From NCBI GenBank assembly GCA_900542305.1, contig UQMU01000049.1:1-9817 (forward strand): a stretch of 9,817 bases of DNA. The letters are read 5' to 3'. This stretch comes from an uncultured Collinsella sp. GTDB lineage: Bacteria > Actinomycetota > Coriobacteriia > Coriobacteriales > Coriobacteriaceae. Position 1 is the stretch's first letter; the number at the start of each line of letters is the position of its first letter. The notes under the pieces were generated by a model. The model did not search any database, had not been told where the DNA came from, and saw only the letters and a program-made list of their open reading frames with translations. Of the stretch, positions 1-6,468 are shown piece after piece. Both the position numbers and the translations under genes were made by a program.

Positions 1-82
1 AGCTGCGGGAACGTCCTATCCGCTCAATGTGTTCGGCTGAGATCGGAAATCAACCGGTTTATCCACTTCGGCCTACCAAACA

Positions 83-257
83 GGGGCAGGTTTATTTTGG
101 TCAGTTTTATCGGGTAAAACGGCAAAGGGGGCCGGCCTCGGGTTGTGATGAGGCCGGCCCCCTTTGGGATGCTACGTATGTATGGCGGGGCAGCGTTTAT
201 TGCGATGCGGCCGTTGCGGCGTTTTCGCAGATAAACGCTGCCAAAAAAACCTGTCCC
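83..257. repeat. Inverted pair of diverged ~40-bp repeats around a hairpin, downstream of pth
   Basis: This gene-free left flank holds two diverged copies of one ~40-bp sequence in opposite orientation. The left copy (about 83-123, plus strand) starts GGGGCAGGTTTATTTTGG. The right copy (about 257-218, minus strand) starts GGGACAGGTTTTTTTGG. Both continue with CAG, then TTTATC, then AAAACG, so by eye roughly three quarters of positions agree with a few single-base gaps. Between them lies the perfect 17-bp stem at 123-166. The right copy is itself a hairpin: 189-200 and 231-242 pair perfectly over 12 bp. No open reading frame here looks real. The layout resembles a small non-coding mobile or extragenic palindromic element; that reading is an inference. 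Confidence 0.5.
123..166 (-). terminator. Strong GC-rich hairpin, candidate terminator for the pth side
   Basis: A perfect 17-bp inverted repeat (123-139 with 150-166, arm GAGGCCGGCCCCCTTTG) encloses a 10-nt loop. Read on the minus strand, the direction of pth, the stem is followed by CCGTTTTA, a short and interrupted T tract. On the plus strand it is followed by GGATGC, with no T tract. It could end minus-strand transcription about 100 nt after pth, or simply be the core of the surrounding palindromic element. Confidence 0.5.
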
Positions 258-272
258 TAAATGGTAGGTTTT
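246..272 (-). terminator. Weak terminator-like hairpin at the pth stop codon
   Basis: On the minus strand AAAACCT (272-266) and AGGTTTT (252-246) can pair over 7 bp around a 13-nt loop, and the T run continues to position 243. The stem starts inside the pth stop codon. The stem is AT-rich and weak, so termination efficiency is doubtful. The T-rich part is also the end of the repeat at 218-257. Confidence 0.3.
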
Positions 273-900
273 AGTGCTTGCCGTTGGCGGAGGCGGCGCC
301 GTTGACGTGGTCGCGGGCATAGACCACGCCGTGCACGATCGCCAAGCCGGCGGCGTCGGCGGCTTGGGCGCAGGTGTCCTGGAAATCCTCGGCCTCGCGG
401 GCGCGCAGCTGCTTGAGCACGTAGTCAGCGACTGCCATCTTGCCGGGAGGGTTGCCGATGCCAGTGCGGATGCGGCTGAAGTCGCGGCTGCCCATCTTGT
501 CGATGATGGAACGCAGGCCGTTGTGGCCGGCATGGCCGCCGCCGACCTTGACGCGCACGTCACCGGCGGGAATATCGAGCTCGTCGTGGATTACGAGCAG
601 CTCCTCGGCCTTGATCTTGTACTCGCGGCAGAGCTTGGAGATGGGGCCGCCCGAGGTATTCATGTACGACTGCGGCTTGACCAGCACTATCTGGCGCTTG
701 CCGCCCTCTTCCTCGGGGTCGTTGATGTTGATGAGCGCGACCTCGGCGCCGGCCTGGTTTTTCCAGTACGTGACGCCGGCCTGACGGGCCAGCTCGTCGA
801 TTGCCTTAAAGCCGGCGTTGTGGCGGGTCTCGGCATATTCCTCGCCCGGGTTGCCAAGCCCGGCAACCATGCGAATCTTAAGCGGCTGTGCAGCTGCCAT
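271..900 (-). CDS. pth: Peptidyl-tRNA hydrolase
   Basis: Cytoplasmic esterase that frees tRNA from peptidyl-tRNA dropped by stalled ribosomes; usually essential in bacteria. The 209-residue product fits the Pth family (about 185-210). It opens with the family signature GLGNPGEEYAETRHNAGF (residues 14-31), in which N17 and catalytic H27 are present. It also has VIHDELDIPAG (103-113, with D106), GGGHAGHNGLRS (120-131, with N127) and RTGIGNP (145-151), so the active-site set N/H/D/N is complete. I chose the ATG at 900 because AAAGGAC lies 6 nt upstream. An in-frame ATG at 921 would add seven residues, MCNERTN, without support. The last ~20 residues are a loose Ala/Asn-rich tail. It is last in the minus-strand series glmU, prs, pth, with a 105-nt hairpin between prs and pth, so it may have its own promoter. 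Confidence 0.96.
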   Translation of the reverse strand: MAAAQPLKIRMVAGLGNPGEEYAETRHNAGFKAIDELARQAGVTYWKNQAGAEVALININDPEEEGGKRQIVLVKPQSYMNTSGGPISKLCREYKIKAEELLVIHDELDIPAGDVRVKVGGGHAGHNGLRSIIDKMGSRDFSRIRTGIGNPPGKMAVADYVLKQLRAREAEDFQDTCAQAADAAGLAIVHGVVYARDHVNGAASANGKH

Positions 901-1015
901 ATTTGTCCTTTCGTTACACAAGAAGCTTAATCAACGACAAAGGCTACCACGCCCGCCGAAGGCGAGGAAAGGTTGCAGCAAAGTCATTTCAGAAAACAGC
1001 TGCCCCGAGACAGCA

Positions 1016-1120
1016 GGAAGCCCCGGACACGCCGGGAGGGGTTATCAAAGCGAACATCCCGCAGCCGCAAAGCGGCGAGGACGTTCGCGTGATAACCCCG
1101 CAGGCGTGTCCGGGGCTTCC
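1016..1120. repeat. 105-nt near-perfect palindrome between prs and pth
   Basis: The prs-pth gap holds one long hairpin. Outer stem: 1016-1033 with 1103-1120, 18 bp perfect (arm GGAAGCCCCGGACACGCC). After a small internal loop, 1038-1047 pairs with 1090-1099 (10 bp, GGGGTTATCA), then 1050-1055 with 1083-1088 (6 bp, GCGAAC). The tip carries GCCGC-AAA-GCGGC (1064-1076). It begins 23 nt after the prs stop codon in the direction of transcription. There is no T tract on either side, so it is not a classical intrinsic terminator. It may stabilise the 3' end of the prs transcript, act as a processing site, or be a copy of a dispersed palindromic repeat. Confidence 0.85.
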
Positions 1121-1143
1121 GGAGGGATGCGAGGGTCGAGCGA

Positions 1144-2130
1144 CTACAGCGCGAAGTCGCCGCCGACGAGCGTGGAGACGGGCTCCTCGTGGTAAACGGC
1201 GGAGATGGCCTGGGCGAACTCCTCGGCGACCGAGATAGTCTTGATCTTGCCGCCGACCTCGACGGGGATGGCGTCGGTGACGACGCACTCGACGATGGGG
1301 GCGTCGTTCAGGCGCTCGATGGCCGGACCGGAGAAGATGCCGTGGGTGGCGCAGACGTAGATGTCGCCAGCGCCCATAGCCTTGAGCTCCTTGACGTTGG
1401 CGCACAGGGTGCCAGCGGTGTCGATCATGTCGTCGTTGATGACGCAGGTCTTGCCCTTGATGTCACCGATGATGCCCATGACCTCGGCGGCGTTGTGGCG
1501 CGGACGGCCCTTGTGGGCGATGGCCAGGTCGCAGCCGAGCATGTCGGACAGCTTCTTGGCGGCTTTGGCACGACCCACGTCGGGGGAGACGACAACCAGG
1601 TTGTCGGTGTCGAAGTGCATGTCGTTGTAGTACTGGCCAAACAGCGGCAGCGCGGACAGGTGGTTAACCGGGATATCAAAGAAGCCCTGGATCTGACCCT
1701 GGTGCAGATCGAGGGTGATGATGCGGTTGACGCCGGCGCGCTCGAGCAGGTTGGCGACGAGGCGGGCGGTGATGGGCTCGCGCGGGCCGGCCTTGCGGTC
1801 CTGGCGGGCATAGCCGTAGTGGGTGATGACGGCGGTGATGGAGCGGGCGGATGCGCGCTTGGCAGCGTCGGTGGCGATGAGCAGCTCCATGAGCATGTCG
1901 TTGACGTTGCCGCCGGCCACGGACTGAATCAGGAAGACGTCGGCGCCGCGGACGGTCTCGTCGTAGCGGGCGTAAATCTCACCGTTGGCGAACTGCTTTA
2001 GCGTAAGGCCCGAAAGCTCGACCCCAAGGTACTCAGCGATCTTCTGAGCGAGGGGACGGTTGGAGGAACCGGAATACACGCGGATGGATTTGCGCATATT
2101 CTCCGACTTCTCGGGATCATTAATCGGCAT
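1144..2130 (-). CDS. prs: Ribose-phosphate pyrophosphokinase (PRPP synthetase)
   Basis: Transfers pyrophosphate from ATP to ribose 5-phosphate, making PRPP for purine, pyrimidine, NAD, histidine and tryptophan synthesis. The 328-residue product has the usual length of class I enzymes. Visible hallmarks are FANGEIYARYDETVRG (47-62), the ATP-site stretch THYGYARQDRK (103-113), LDLHQGQIQGFFDIPVNHL (140-158), a catalytic-lysine region AHKGRP (205-210, K207), and the ribose-5-phosphate/PRPP loop NDDMIDTAGTL (232-242). The start at 2130 is supported by AAAGGAG about 7 nt upstream. A second Met at residue 12 (MRKSIRV) aligns better with shorter homologues but lacks a clear ribosome site. The gene follows glmU on the same strand after a 191-nt gap that contains a terminator-like hairpin and a possible -10 box, so it is probably transcribed at least partly on its own. 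Confidence 0.97.
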   Translation of the reverse strand: MPINDPEKSENMRKSIRVYSGSSNRPLAQKIAEYLGVELSGLTLKQFANGEIYARYDETVRGADVFLIQSVAGGNVNDMLMELLIATDAAKRASARSITAVITHYGYARQDRKAGPREPITARLVANLLERAGVNRIITLDLHQGQIQGFFDIPVNHLSALPLFGQYYNDMHFDTDNLVVVSPDVGRAKAAKKLSDMLGCDLAIAHKGRPRHNAAEVMGIIGDIKGKTCVINDDMIDTAGTLCANVKELKAMGAGDIYVCATHGIFSGPAIERLNDAPIVECVVTDAIPVEVGGKIKTISVAEEFAQAISAVYHEEPVSTLVGGDFAL

Positions 2131-2174
2131 TACCCTTCTCCTTTATATCGAATGCCATATAGATGCCTTGTTGC

Positions 2175-2188
2175 ATTGTAACCGCGCG
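2175..2188 (-). promoter_or_regulatory. Possible -10 box of a prs promoter
   Basis: On the minus strand TACAAT lies at 2180-2175, 44 nt before the prs start codon, preceded by CGCGCGGT. It matches five of six bases of the sigma-A -10 consensus. No good -35 hexamer stands 16-18 nt upstream (the place is taken by about CTCGAT), so this is weak. The same CGCGCGGNTACAAT string recurs before folP, which gives it slightly more weight. Confidence 0.3.
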
Positions 2189-2271
2189 GCGGGGTTTATC
2201 GAGTCTTGATAACGTCTTTACCGTCAACGGACACGAACCGACCACTCATCCGGCCACGCAGGTCAGCATAG

Positions 2272-2304
2272 AAAAAGGAGCCGTCCCCATGGGGACAGCT
2301 CCTT
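2272..2304 (-). terminator. Intrinsic terminator of glmU
   Basis: The arms 2275-2281 and 2298-2304 (AAGGAGC/GCTCCTT) and 2283-2288 and 2291-2296 (GTCCCC/GGGGAC) pair as one stem with a single C-A mismatch. Fully paired, the loop would be only two nt, so the innermost pairs probably open. On the minus strand the stem ends in CTCCTTTTTC, giving a U-rich 3' side. It starts 18 nt after the glmU stop codon, the expected place for a rho-independent terminator, and separates glmU from prs. Confidence 0.7.
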
Positions 2305-2321
2305 AGATGCTTGGTAAAACG

Positions 2322-3734
2322 TTATACCTCGTCGTCCTCGTGCAGACGGCGGCGATAATCGGCGGCCCAGCCCTCAATATTTACCTGACGGGCACGGCCC
2401 AGACCGAGTGCGTCGGCCGGGACCGGCTCGGTGATGACGGAGCCGGCGGCCACGAGCGCGCCGTCGCCAATCTGGGCGGGCGCGACCATCATGGTATCGG
2501 AACCGATGAAGGCATCCTTGCCGATGACGGTTTTGTGCTTGTGTACGCCGTCGTAGTTGCAGGTGATGGAGCCGGCGCCCACGTTGACGCCGGAGCCCAT
2601 GGTCGTGTCGCCGATGTAGGACAGGTGCGGCACCTTGGAGCCCTCGCCGATCGTGGACTTCTTGATCTCCACGTGCGTGCCGGCCTTGGAGCCGTCGAGC
2701 ATGTGGGTACCCGGGCGCAGGTAGGCGCGCGGGCCGCAGTCGACGCCGTTCTCGATGACGGCCTCGATGGCGATGGTCTCATCGATGATGCAGCCGCTGC
2801 CGACGGTGGTGTCGGTGAGACGGCTGTTGGGGCCGAGCTGGCACTCCTCGCCCACGGTGACGTGGCCGATCAGGTGCGTCTGCGGCCACACGACGGTGTC
2901 GCGGCCGATGGTGGCGTCGGGGCCGATCCAGGCCTGCGTGGGGTCGATGAAGGTAACGCCCTCGGCCATCCAGTGCTCGTTGATGCGGTCGCGCGCGATG
3001 GCGGTGAGCTGCGCGAGCTGGATGCGGCTGTTGACGCCCAGGCCGTCGCGGTAGTCATCGCAGTGGAAGATGGAGACTGCCTGGCCGTGGCCCTTGAGGA
3101 TCTCGAGCATGTCGGGCAGATAGTACTCGGACTGCGCGTTGTCGTTGCCGATCTCGTCAATGTGCGCGGCGAGCTGCGCGCCGTCGAAGGCGTAGCAGCC
3201 GGCGTTGCACTCGAGCAGCGTGGCGGCCTGCTCGGGTGTGCAGTCCTTCTGCTCGATGATGCGTTCGATCTGGCCGTCGGCACCCAGCTTGATGCGGCCG
3301 TAGCCGAAGGGGTCGGGCGGGGTCATGGTCATGACGGTGCAGGCGAGCTCGCCGGTGGCGACGGTCTGCGCGAACTTGGCGACGGTGTCGGCGGTGATGA
3401 GCGGCAGGTCGCCGTTGAGCACGACGACCGGGCCCTCGGTGATGCCGCAGGCCTCGAGCGCGACCTTCACGGCGTGGCCGGTGCCCAGGCGCTCGGTCTG
3501 CTCAACGCACTCGACCTTGGTGGCGCTGTTGGCGTAGGCGCCGTCGATGAGGGCGCGCATCTCGTCGGCGTGGCTGCCGATGACGACCACGACGCGGCTG
3601 CAGCCAGCCTTGATGGTGGCGTCGACGATCCACTGGACCATGGGCTTGCCCAGGATCTTGTGCGAAACCTTGCAGTGGTTCGACTTCATGCGGGTGCCCT
3701 CGCCGGCAGCGAGGATAATTGCGGTTGCGTCCAT
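2322..3734 (-). CDS. glmU: Bifunctional UDP-N-acetylglucosamine pyrophosphorylase / glucosamine-1-phosphate acetyltransferase
   Basis: Makes UDP-GlcNAc, the precursor of peptidoglycan, from glucosamine-1-phosphate, acetyl-CoA and UTP. The 470-residue product has both domains. The N-terminal nucleotidyltransferase carries LAAGEGTRM (8-16), QTERLGTGHAV (79-89) and LNGDLPLI (106-113, D109 as likely metal ligand; many homologues have GDVPL). The C-terminal left-handed beta-helix has hexapeptide-type repeats from about 265 on, with LRPGTH (339-344), VPHLSYIGD (368-376, H370 the likely catalytic base), NVGAGSITCNYDG (384-396) and a last coil near 410-433. The start at 3734 (MDATAIILAA) is fixed by AGGAG 5 nt upstream. 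The frame stays open upstream to 3944, but that part is Arg-rich and unlike any GlmU. The frame opposite, on the plus strand, is also long and open but is a codon-bias shadow. Confidence 0.97.
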   Translation of the reverse strand: MDATAIILAAGEGTRMKSNHCKVSHKILGKPMVQWIVDATIKAGCSRVVVVIGSHADEMRALIDGAYANSATKVECVEQTERLGTGHAVKVALEACGITEGPVVVLNGDLPLITADTVAKFAQTVATGELACTVMTMTPPDPFGYGRIKLGADGQIERIIEQKDCTPEQAATLLECNAGCYAFDGAQLAAHIDEIGNDNAQSEYYLPDMLEILKGHGQAVSIFHCDDYRDGLGVNSRIQLAQLTAIARDRINEHWMAEGVTFIDPTQAWIGPDATIGRDTVVWPQTHLIGHVTVGEECQLGPNSRLTDTTVGSGCIIDETIAIEAVIENGVDCGPRAYLRPGTHMLDGSKAGTHVEIKKSTIGEGSKVPHLSYIGDTTMGSGVNVGAGSITCNYDGVHKHKTVIGKDAFIGSDTMMVAPAQIGDGALVAAGSVITEPVPADALGLGRARQVNIEGWAADYRRRLHEDDEV

Positions 3735-3766
3735 GTGATCTCCTGTTACGTTATAGAGACGTGTGT

Positions 3767-3794
3767 TTGGAAACGATACACGGCGCAATATGAT
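3767..3794 (+). promoter_or_regulatory. Possible promoter of the ECF transporter operon
   Basis: TTGGAA (3767-3772) and TATGAT (3789-3794) are separated by 16 nt in the glmU/ecfT divergent gap and match the sigma-A consensus in four and five of six positions. Transcription would start near 3801, leaving a leader of about 127 nt before the ecfT GTG. I looked for thiamin, cobalamin and FMN riboswitch core sequences in that leader and saw none. Confidence 0.4.
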
Positions 3795-3927
3795 ACCGCA
3801 GGCATATGATGAGCGCGTAACGATTGGTTTGCGGCGGTTGAGGCTTGCGTCGCTGGTGTGGCGTTTGCGCTGCTTGCGTGCGGCGTTGGCGGTGCTACGG
3901 AGCCGTCGTTTGAGCGAGGGGACGGGG

Positions 3928-4821
3928 GTGCCCGTGGACAACATACGAGAGGGGTTTGGCGGCGAGCCCGTCGCGGCATTCTCGATGTCGCATCCGGCGG
4001 TGCCGGCCCTCTACATGGTACTGACGCTGGGGCTCACCATGTTCTCGATGCAACCGGTGCTGATCGCGCTGTCGCTTGCGGGCGGGCTGGCGTACGGGCT
4101 TGCGACGCGCGGTGCTGCGCGCACGTTGGGGGCGCTTCGCTGGCAGCTGCCGGTGATTTTGATTATCGCGGTGCTCAATCCGCTGTTTAGCGCCTCGGGC
4201 TCGACGGAGCTGTTCCGTATTGGCATGCGTGCGGTGTATCTGGAGAGTATGGTATACGGCCTGTGCATGGGCGGGTTGTTTGTGGCGAGCGTGCTGTGGT
4301 TTGAGGCCGCGGCGTCGATGCTCGAATACGACAAGGTGCTCGCGCTGCTGGGTAATGCCGCACCGGTGATCGCGCTCATGATCTCGATGTGCATGAGGCT
4401 TATCCCGCAGTTTTTGCGCCGCGGTCGTACGGTGCTGGCGGTGCAGGATGCGATTGACGTGCCGGGGCGCGCGCCGGCCGATCCCGTGCGCTCGCGTCTG
4501 CGGGCGTCAAGCGTGTTGATGGGCTGGGGCATGGAAGATTCGCTGGATCGCGCGGACGCGATGCGCTCACGCGGGTGGGGTGCCGCGACGCGTCGTACGA
4601 CGTATGCGCGGTATCGACTGGGACTCAGCGACGTTGCCGCGCTGGTTGGGCTTGCGCTGTTTGGCGTGGCCACGGCGGCAGTGGCGTGGACCGCGACGAC
4701 GCAGTATTCGTTTTATCCGCAGCTCTCGGTGCCGGCGCCGTGGCTGGGCTATGTCGTGTACGCTGCCTGGATGGTGCTGCCTTGCGCGTTGCACGCGATT
4801 GATGAGAAGAGGTTTGGCTGA
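3928..4821 (+). CDS. ecfT: ECF transporter transmembrane coupling protein EcfT
   Basis: Integral membrane protein that links the ATPases of an energy-coupling-factor vitamin importer to its S component. As called it has 297 residues (family about 260-300). Hydrophobic segments lie near 25-58, 72-88, 105-127, 235-255 and 273-291. Between them is the cytoplasmic coupling region: SMCMRLIPQFLRR (153-165), and AMRSRGWG (211-218), the Ala-Arg-Gly type motif that sits in the groove of the ATPase. I chose the GTG at 3928 because GAGGGG lies 6 nt upstream. The frame is open back to a GTG at 3763, but those 55 codons are mostly Arg/Leu and look non-coding. A Met at residue 20 (MSHPAVPAL) has no ribosome site. 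Its stop TGA overlaps the ATG of the ATPase gene, so the two are translationally coupled. Confidence 0.9.
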   Translation: MPVDNIREGFGGEPVAAFSMSHPAVPALYMVLTLGLTMFSMQPVLIALSLAGGLAYGLATRGAARTLGALRWQLPVILIIAVLNPLFSASGSTELFRIGMRAVYLESMVYGLCMGGLFVASVLWFEAAASMLEYDKVLALLGNAAPVIALMISMCMRLIPQFLRRGRTVLAVQDAIDVPGRAPADPVRSRLRASSVLMGWGMEDSLDRADAMRSRGWGAATRRTTYARYRLGLSDVAALVGLALFGVATAAVAWTATTQYSFYPQLSVPAPWLGYVVYAAWMVLPCALHAIDEKRFG

Positions 4822-6464
4822 TGGCTCGGTTGGATAGGGGCCCGGTGTCGGGCGCGGCGTGCGGCCCGGATATGCCGGCGATTGAGGTGCGGAGCCTGAG
4901 CTTTGCCTACCCCGATGCTGATGCTGCGGTGCTCGAGGGGCTCGACTGGTCTGTTCCCCAAGGTGCATTTGCGCTGCTGGTTGGCGGTACCGGATCGGGT
5001 AAGTCGACGCTGCTGTCGCTGCTCAAACCCGAGATCGCTCCGGCGGGCGAGCGCACTGGCGATGCGCGCGTGCTGGGCGAGAACGTCGCCGACATGGATG
5101 TGCGGGCATCGGCGGAGCGCGTGGGCTATGTGTTCCAGGATCCCGAGAACCAGATCGTGTGCGAAACCGTGTGGCACGAGATGGCGTTTGGCCTGGAAAA
5201 CTTGGGGCTAGCGCGTGATGAGATGCGTCGTCGCGTAGCTGAGACCAGCTATTTCTTTGGGCTGGAAGATTGGCTCCACCGCGACACCGATACGCTTTCG
5301 GGCGGACGCAAACAGCTGCTGTCGCTGGCGGCTGTGCTGGCATTGCGCCCGCGCGTGCTGCTGCTCGACGAGCCCACGTCTCAGCTTGATCCGGTTGCGG
5401 AGAAGAATTTCCTGCACGCGCTGTTTCGTGTGAATCGCGAGCTGGGCTGCACGGTTGTTGTGGCGACGCATCAGCCGCGCCCAATGCTCGAATACGTGAC
5501 GTGTGCGTACCGGATTGAGGACGGTCGCGTGCGCGAGGTGACGGATATGGCTTCTTTGGGACGCCGAGAATCGCTGTTTTCCGATGACATGTTGGGGTGG
5601 GGTGCCATCCGATGTGCAAATAAAGGAGTATTCAGCAGACGTGAGGACAATTTGGGCTCTCTGGAGCCGCCCGGGGACGTATCGAGCGCGAAAAAAAGTT
5701 CGGAATTGGACAAATCGTCCGAATTTGTGGCGCAAACGTCGCTCGAGAACGGCTCGGAAGCCTTCTCGCGCACGGATGGAAGCAGAATACTCCAAAAAAT
5801 GCACGGCGGGTCGGCTACCACCCTGTCGGAAGGCTGGTTTCGCTACGATCGAGCGTCCGGCTGGGTGCTGCGCGGGCTCGATGCTTCGTTTTCGGCTGGC
5901 GCGGTGCATGCAATCGTGGGCGGCAACGGATGCGGTAAGTCGACGATGCTCTCGGTGCTGGCGAAGACCGCCAAGCTGCAGCGCGGCCGCATGGTGCGCG
6001 AAGCGGCCTCGGCGGCGCTGCTGCCACAGAATCCCAAGGCATTGCTGGTTGCCGAGACGGTTCGCGATGAGCTGATGGAATGGGCCTCGACCTGCGGATA
6101 CGACGAGGCCGCAGCACGGGAGCAGACAGCGCGCCTGGGTCTGGCGGGCTTGGAGGCGCGTCACCCGTACGATCTTTCGGGCGGTCAGTGCCAGCTGCTT
6201 GCGTTGGCAAAGCTGCTGTTGATTGGCCCCGAGCTGCTATTGCTCGATGAGCCCACCAAGGGTTTGGACCTGGCCAGCCGCCGCATCATCGCCCGTGCCC
6301 TGCGTGACCATGCGAAGGCTGGCGGCACCGTCATCATGGCTACGCACGATTTGGACTTTGCCGAGCAGGTAGCCGACGACGTCGCCATGATGTTTGACGG
6401 TGAGATTGCCTGCATGGAGCCGCCGGCAGATTTCTTTGCCGACAACGTGTTCTATAGGGCGTGA
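4821..6464 (+). CDS. Fused ECF transporter ATPase (EcfA1-EcfA2 in one chain)
   Basis: Drives vitamin import by ATP hydrolysis under the membrane, paired with EcfT. The 547-residue chain holds two complete ABC ATPase domains. Domain 1 (about 20-245) has Walker A GGTGSGKST (55-63), Q-loop FQDPENQ (105-111), signature LSGGRKQ (159-165), Walker B LLLDEPTSQLD (180-190) and H-loop ATHQ (215-218). Domain 2 (about 334-545) has GGNGCGKST (367-375), Q-loop LPQNPK (401-406), LSGGQCQ (452-458), LLLDEPTKGLD (473-483) and ATHD (507-510). Both halves look active, so this replaces the usual separate EcfA and EcfA' subunits. The linker (about 250-333) is polar, AT-richer at the DNA level, and includes a 63-codon palindromic stretch (see separate entry). 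The start is the ATG overlapping the ecfT stop; a second ATG at 4872 (residue 18) is possible. ecfA or cbiO-like symbols are often used for this family. Confidence 0.93.
   Translation: MARLDRGPVSGAACGPDMPAIEVRSLSFAYPDADAAVLEGLDWSVPQGAFALLVGGTGSGKSTLLSLLKPEIAPAGERTGDARVLGENVADMDVRASAERVGYVFQDPENQIVCETVWHEMAFGLENLGLARDEMRRRVAETSYFFGLEDWLHRDTDTLSGGRKQLLSLAAVLALRPRVLLLDEPTSQLDPVAEKNFLHALFRVNRELGCTVVVATHQPRPMLEYVTCAYRIEDGRVREVTDMASLGRRESLFSDDMLGWGAIRCANKGVFSRREDNLGSLEPPGDVSSAKKSSELDKSSEFVAQTSLENGSEAFSRTDGSRILQKMHGGSATTLSEGWFRYDRASGWVLRGLDASFSAGAVHAIVGGNGCGKSTMLSVLAKTAKLQRGRMVREAASAALLPQNPKALLVAETVRDELMEWASTCGYDEAAAREQTARLGLAGLEARHPYDLSGGQCQLLALAKLLLIGPELLLLDEPTKGLDLASRRIIARALRDHAKAGGTVIMATHDLDFAEQVADDVAMMFDGEIACMEPPADFFADNVFYRA
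5615..5803. repeat. 189-bp degenerate palindrome encoding the ATPase linker
   Basis: The ends match in inverted orientation: TGCA, six bases, GGAGTATTC, one base, GC at 5615-5636, against the complement of 5782-5803 with the same spacing. That is 15 of 22 positions, with the nine-base core perfect. Further in, GAGCCG (5664-5669) pairs with CGGCTC (5750-5755) at almost the same distance from each end. The centre carries TTCGGA (5699-5704) and TCCGAA (5718-5723), whose midpoint falls within 2 bp of the midpoint of the whole stretch. The length is exactly 63 codons and it lies wholly between the two ATPase domains (about residues 266-328). I infer a small inverted-repeat element captured in frame; a chance pattern cannot be excluded. 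Confidence 0.55.
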
Positions 6465-6468
6465 TGGG

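Noticed and set aside
1189..2001. A 270-codon open frame on the plus strand opposite prs
   Set aside because: Antisense shadow with the same Gly/Asp/Val-rich composition; prs on the other strand has all its motifs.
2307..3809. A 500-codon open frame on the plus strand opposite glmU
   Set aside because: It mirrors the full length of glmU in a high-GC genome, has an Asp/Val/Gly/Ala-rich translation typical of antisense frames, and shows no family motif or ribosome site.
3801..3927. A vitamin riboswitch ahead of the ECF operon
   Set aside because: I searched by eye for thiamin, cobalamin and FMN aptamer core strings and found none; a covariance-model search would be needed to exclude it fully.
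3735..3944. N-terminal extension of GlmU by 70 residues
   Set aside because: The extension is Arg-rich and unlike GlmU, while MDATAIILAAGEGTRM at 3734 has AGGAG directly upstream.
5621..5643. An internal translation start (AAAGGAG then GTG at 5641) for a separate second ATPase
   Set aside because: The GTG is not in the ATPase frame, and the frame it opens gives a Trp/Arg-rich nonsense translation. The main frame is open throughout, so a true fusion is the simpler reading.
5208..6164. A 318-codon open frame on the minus strand opposite the fused ATPase
   Set aside because: Arg/Gln/His-rich antisense translation without motifs; it crosses both ATPase domains, which are clearly coded on the plus strand.
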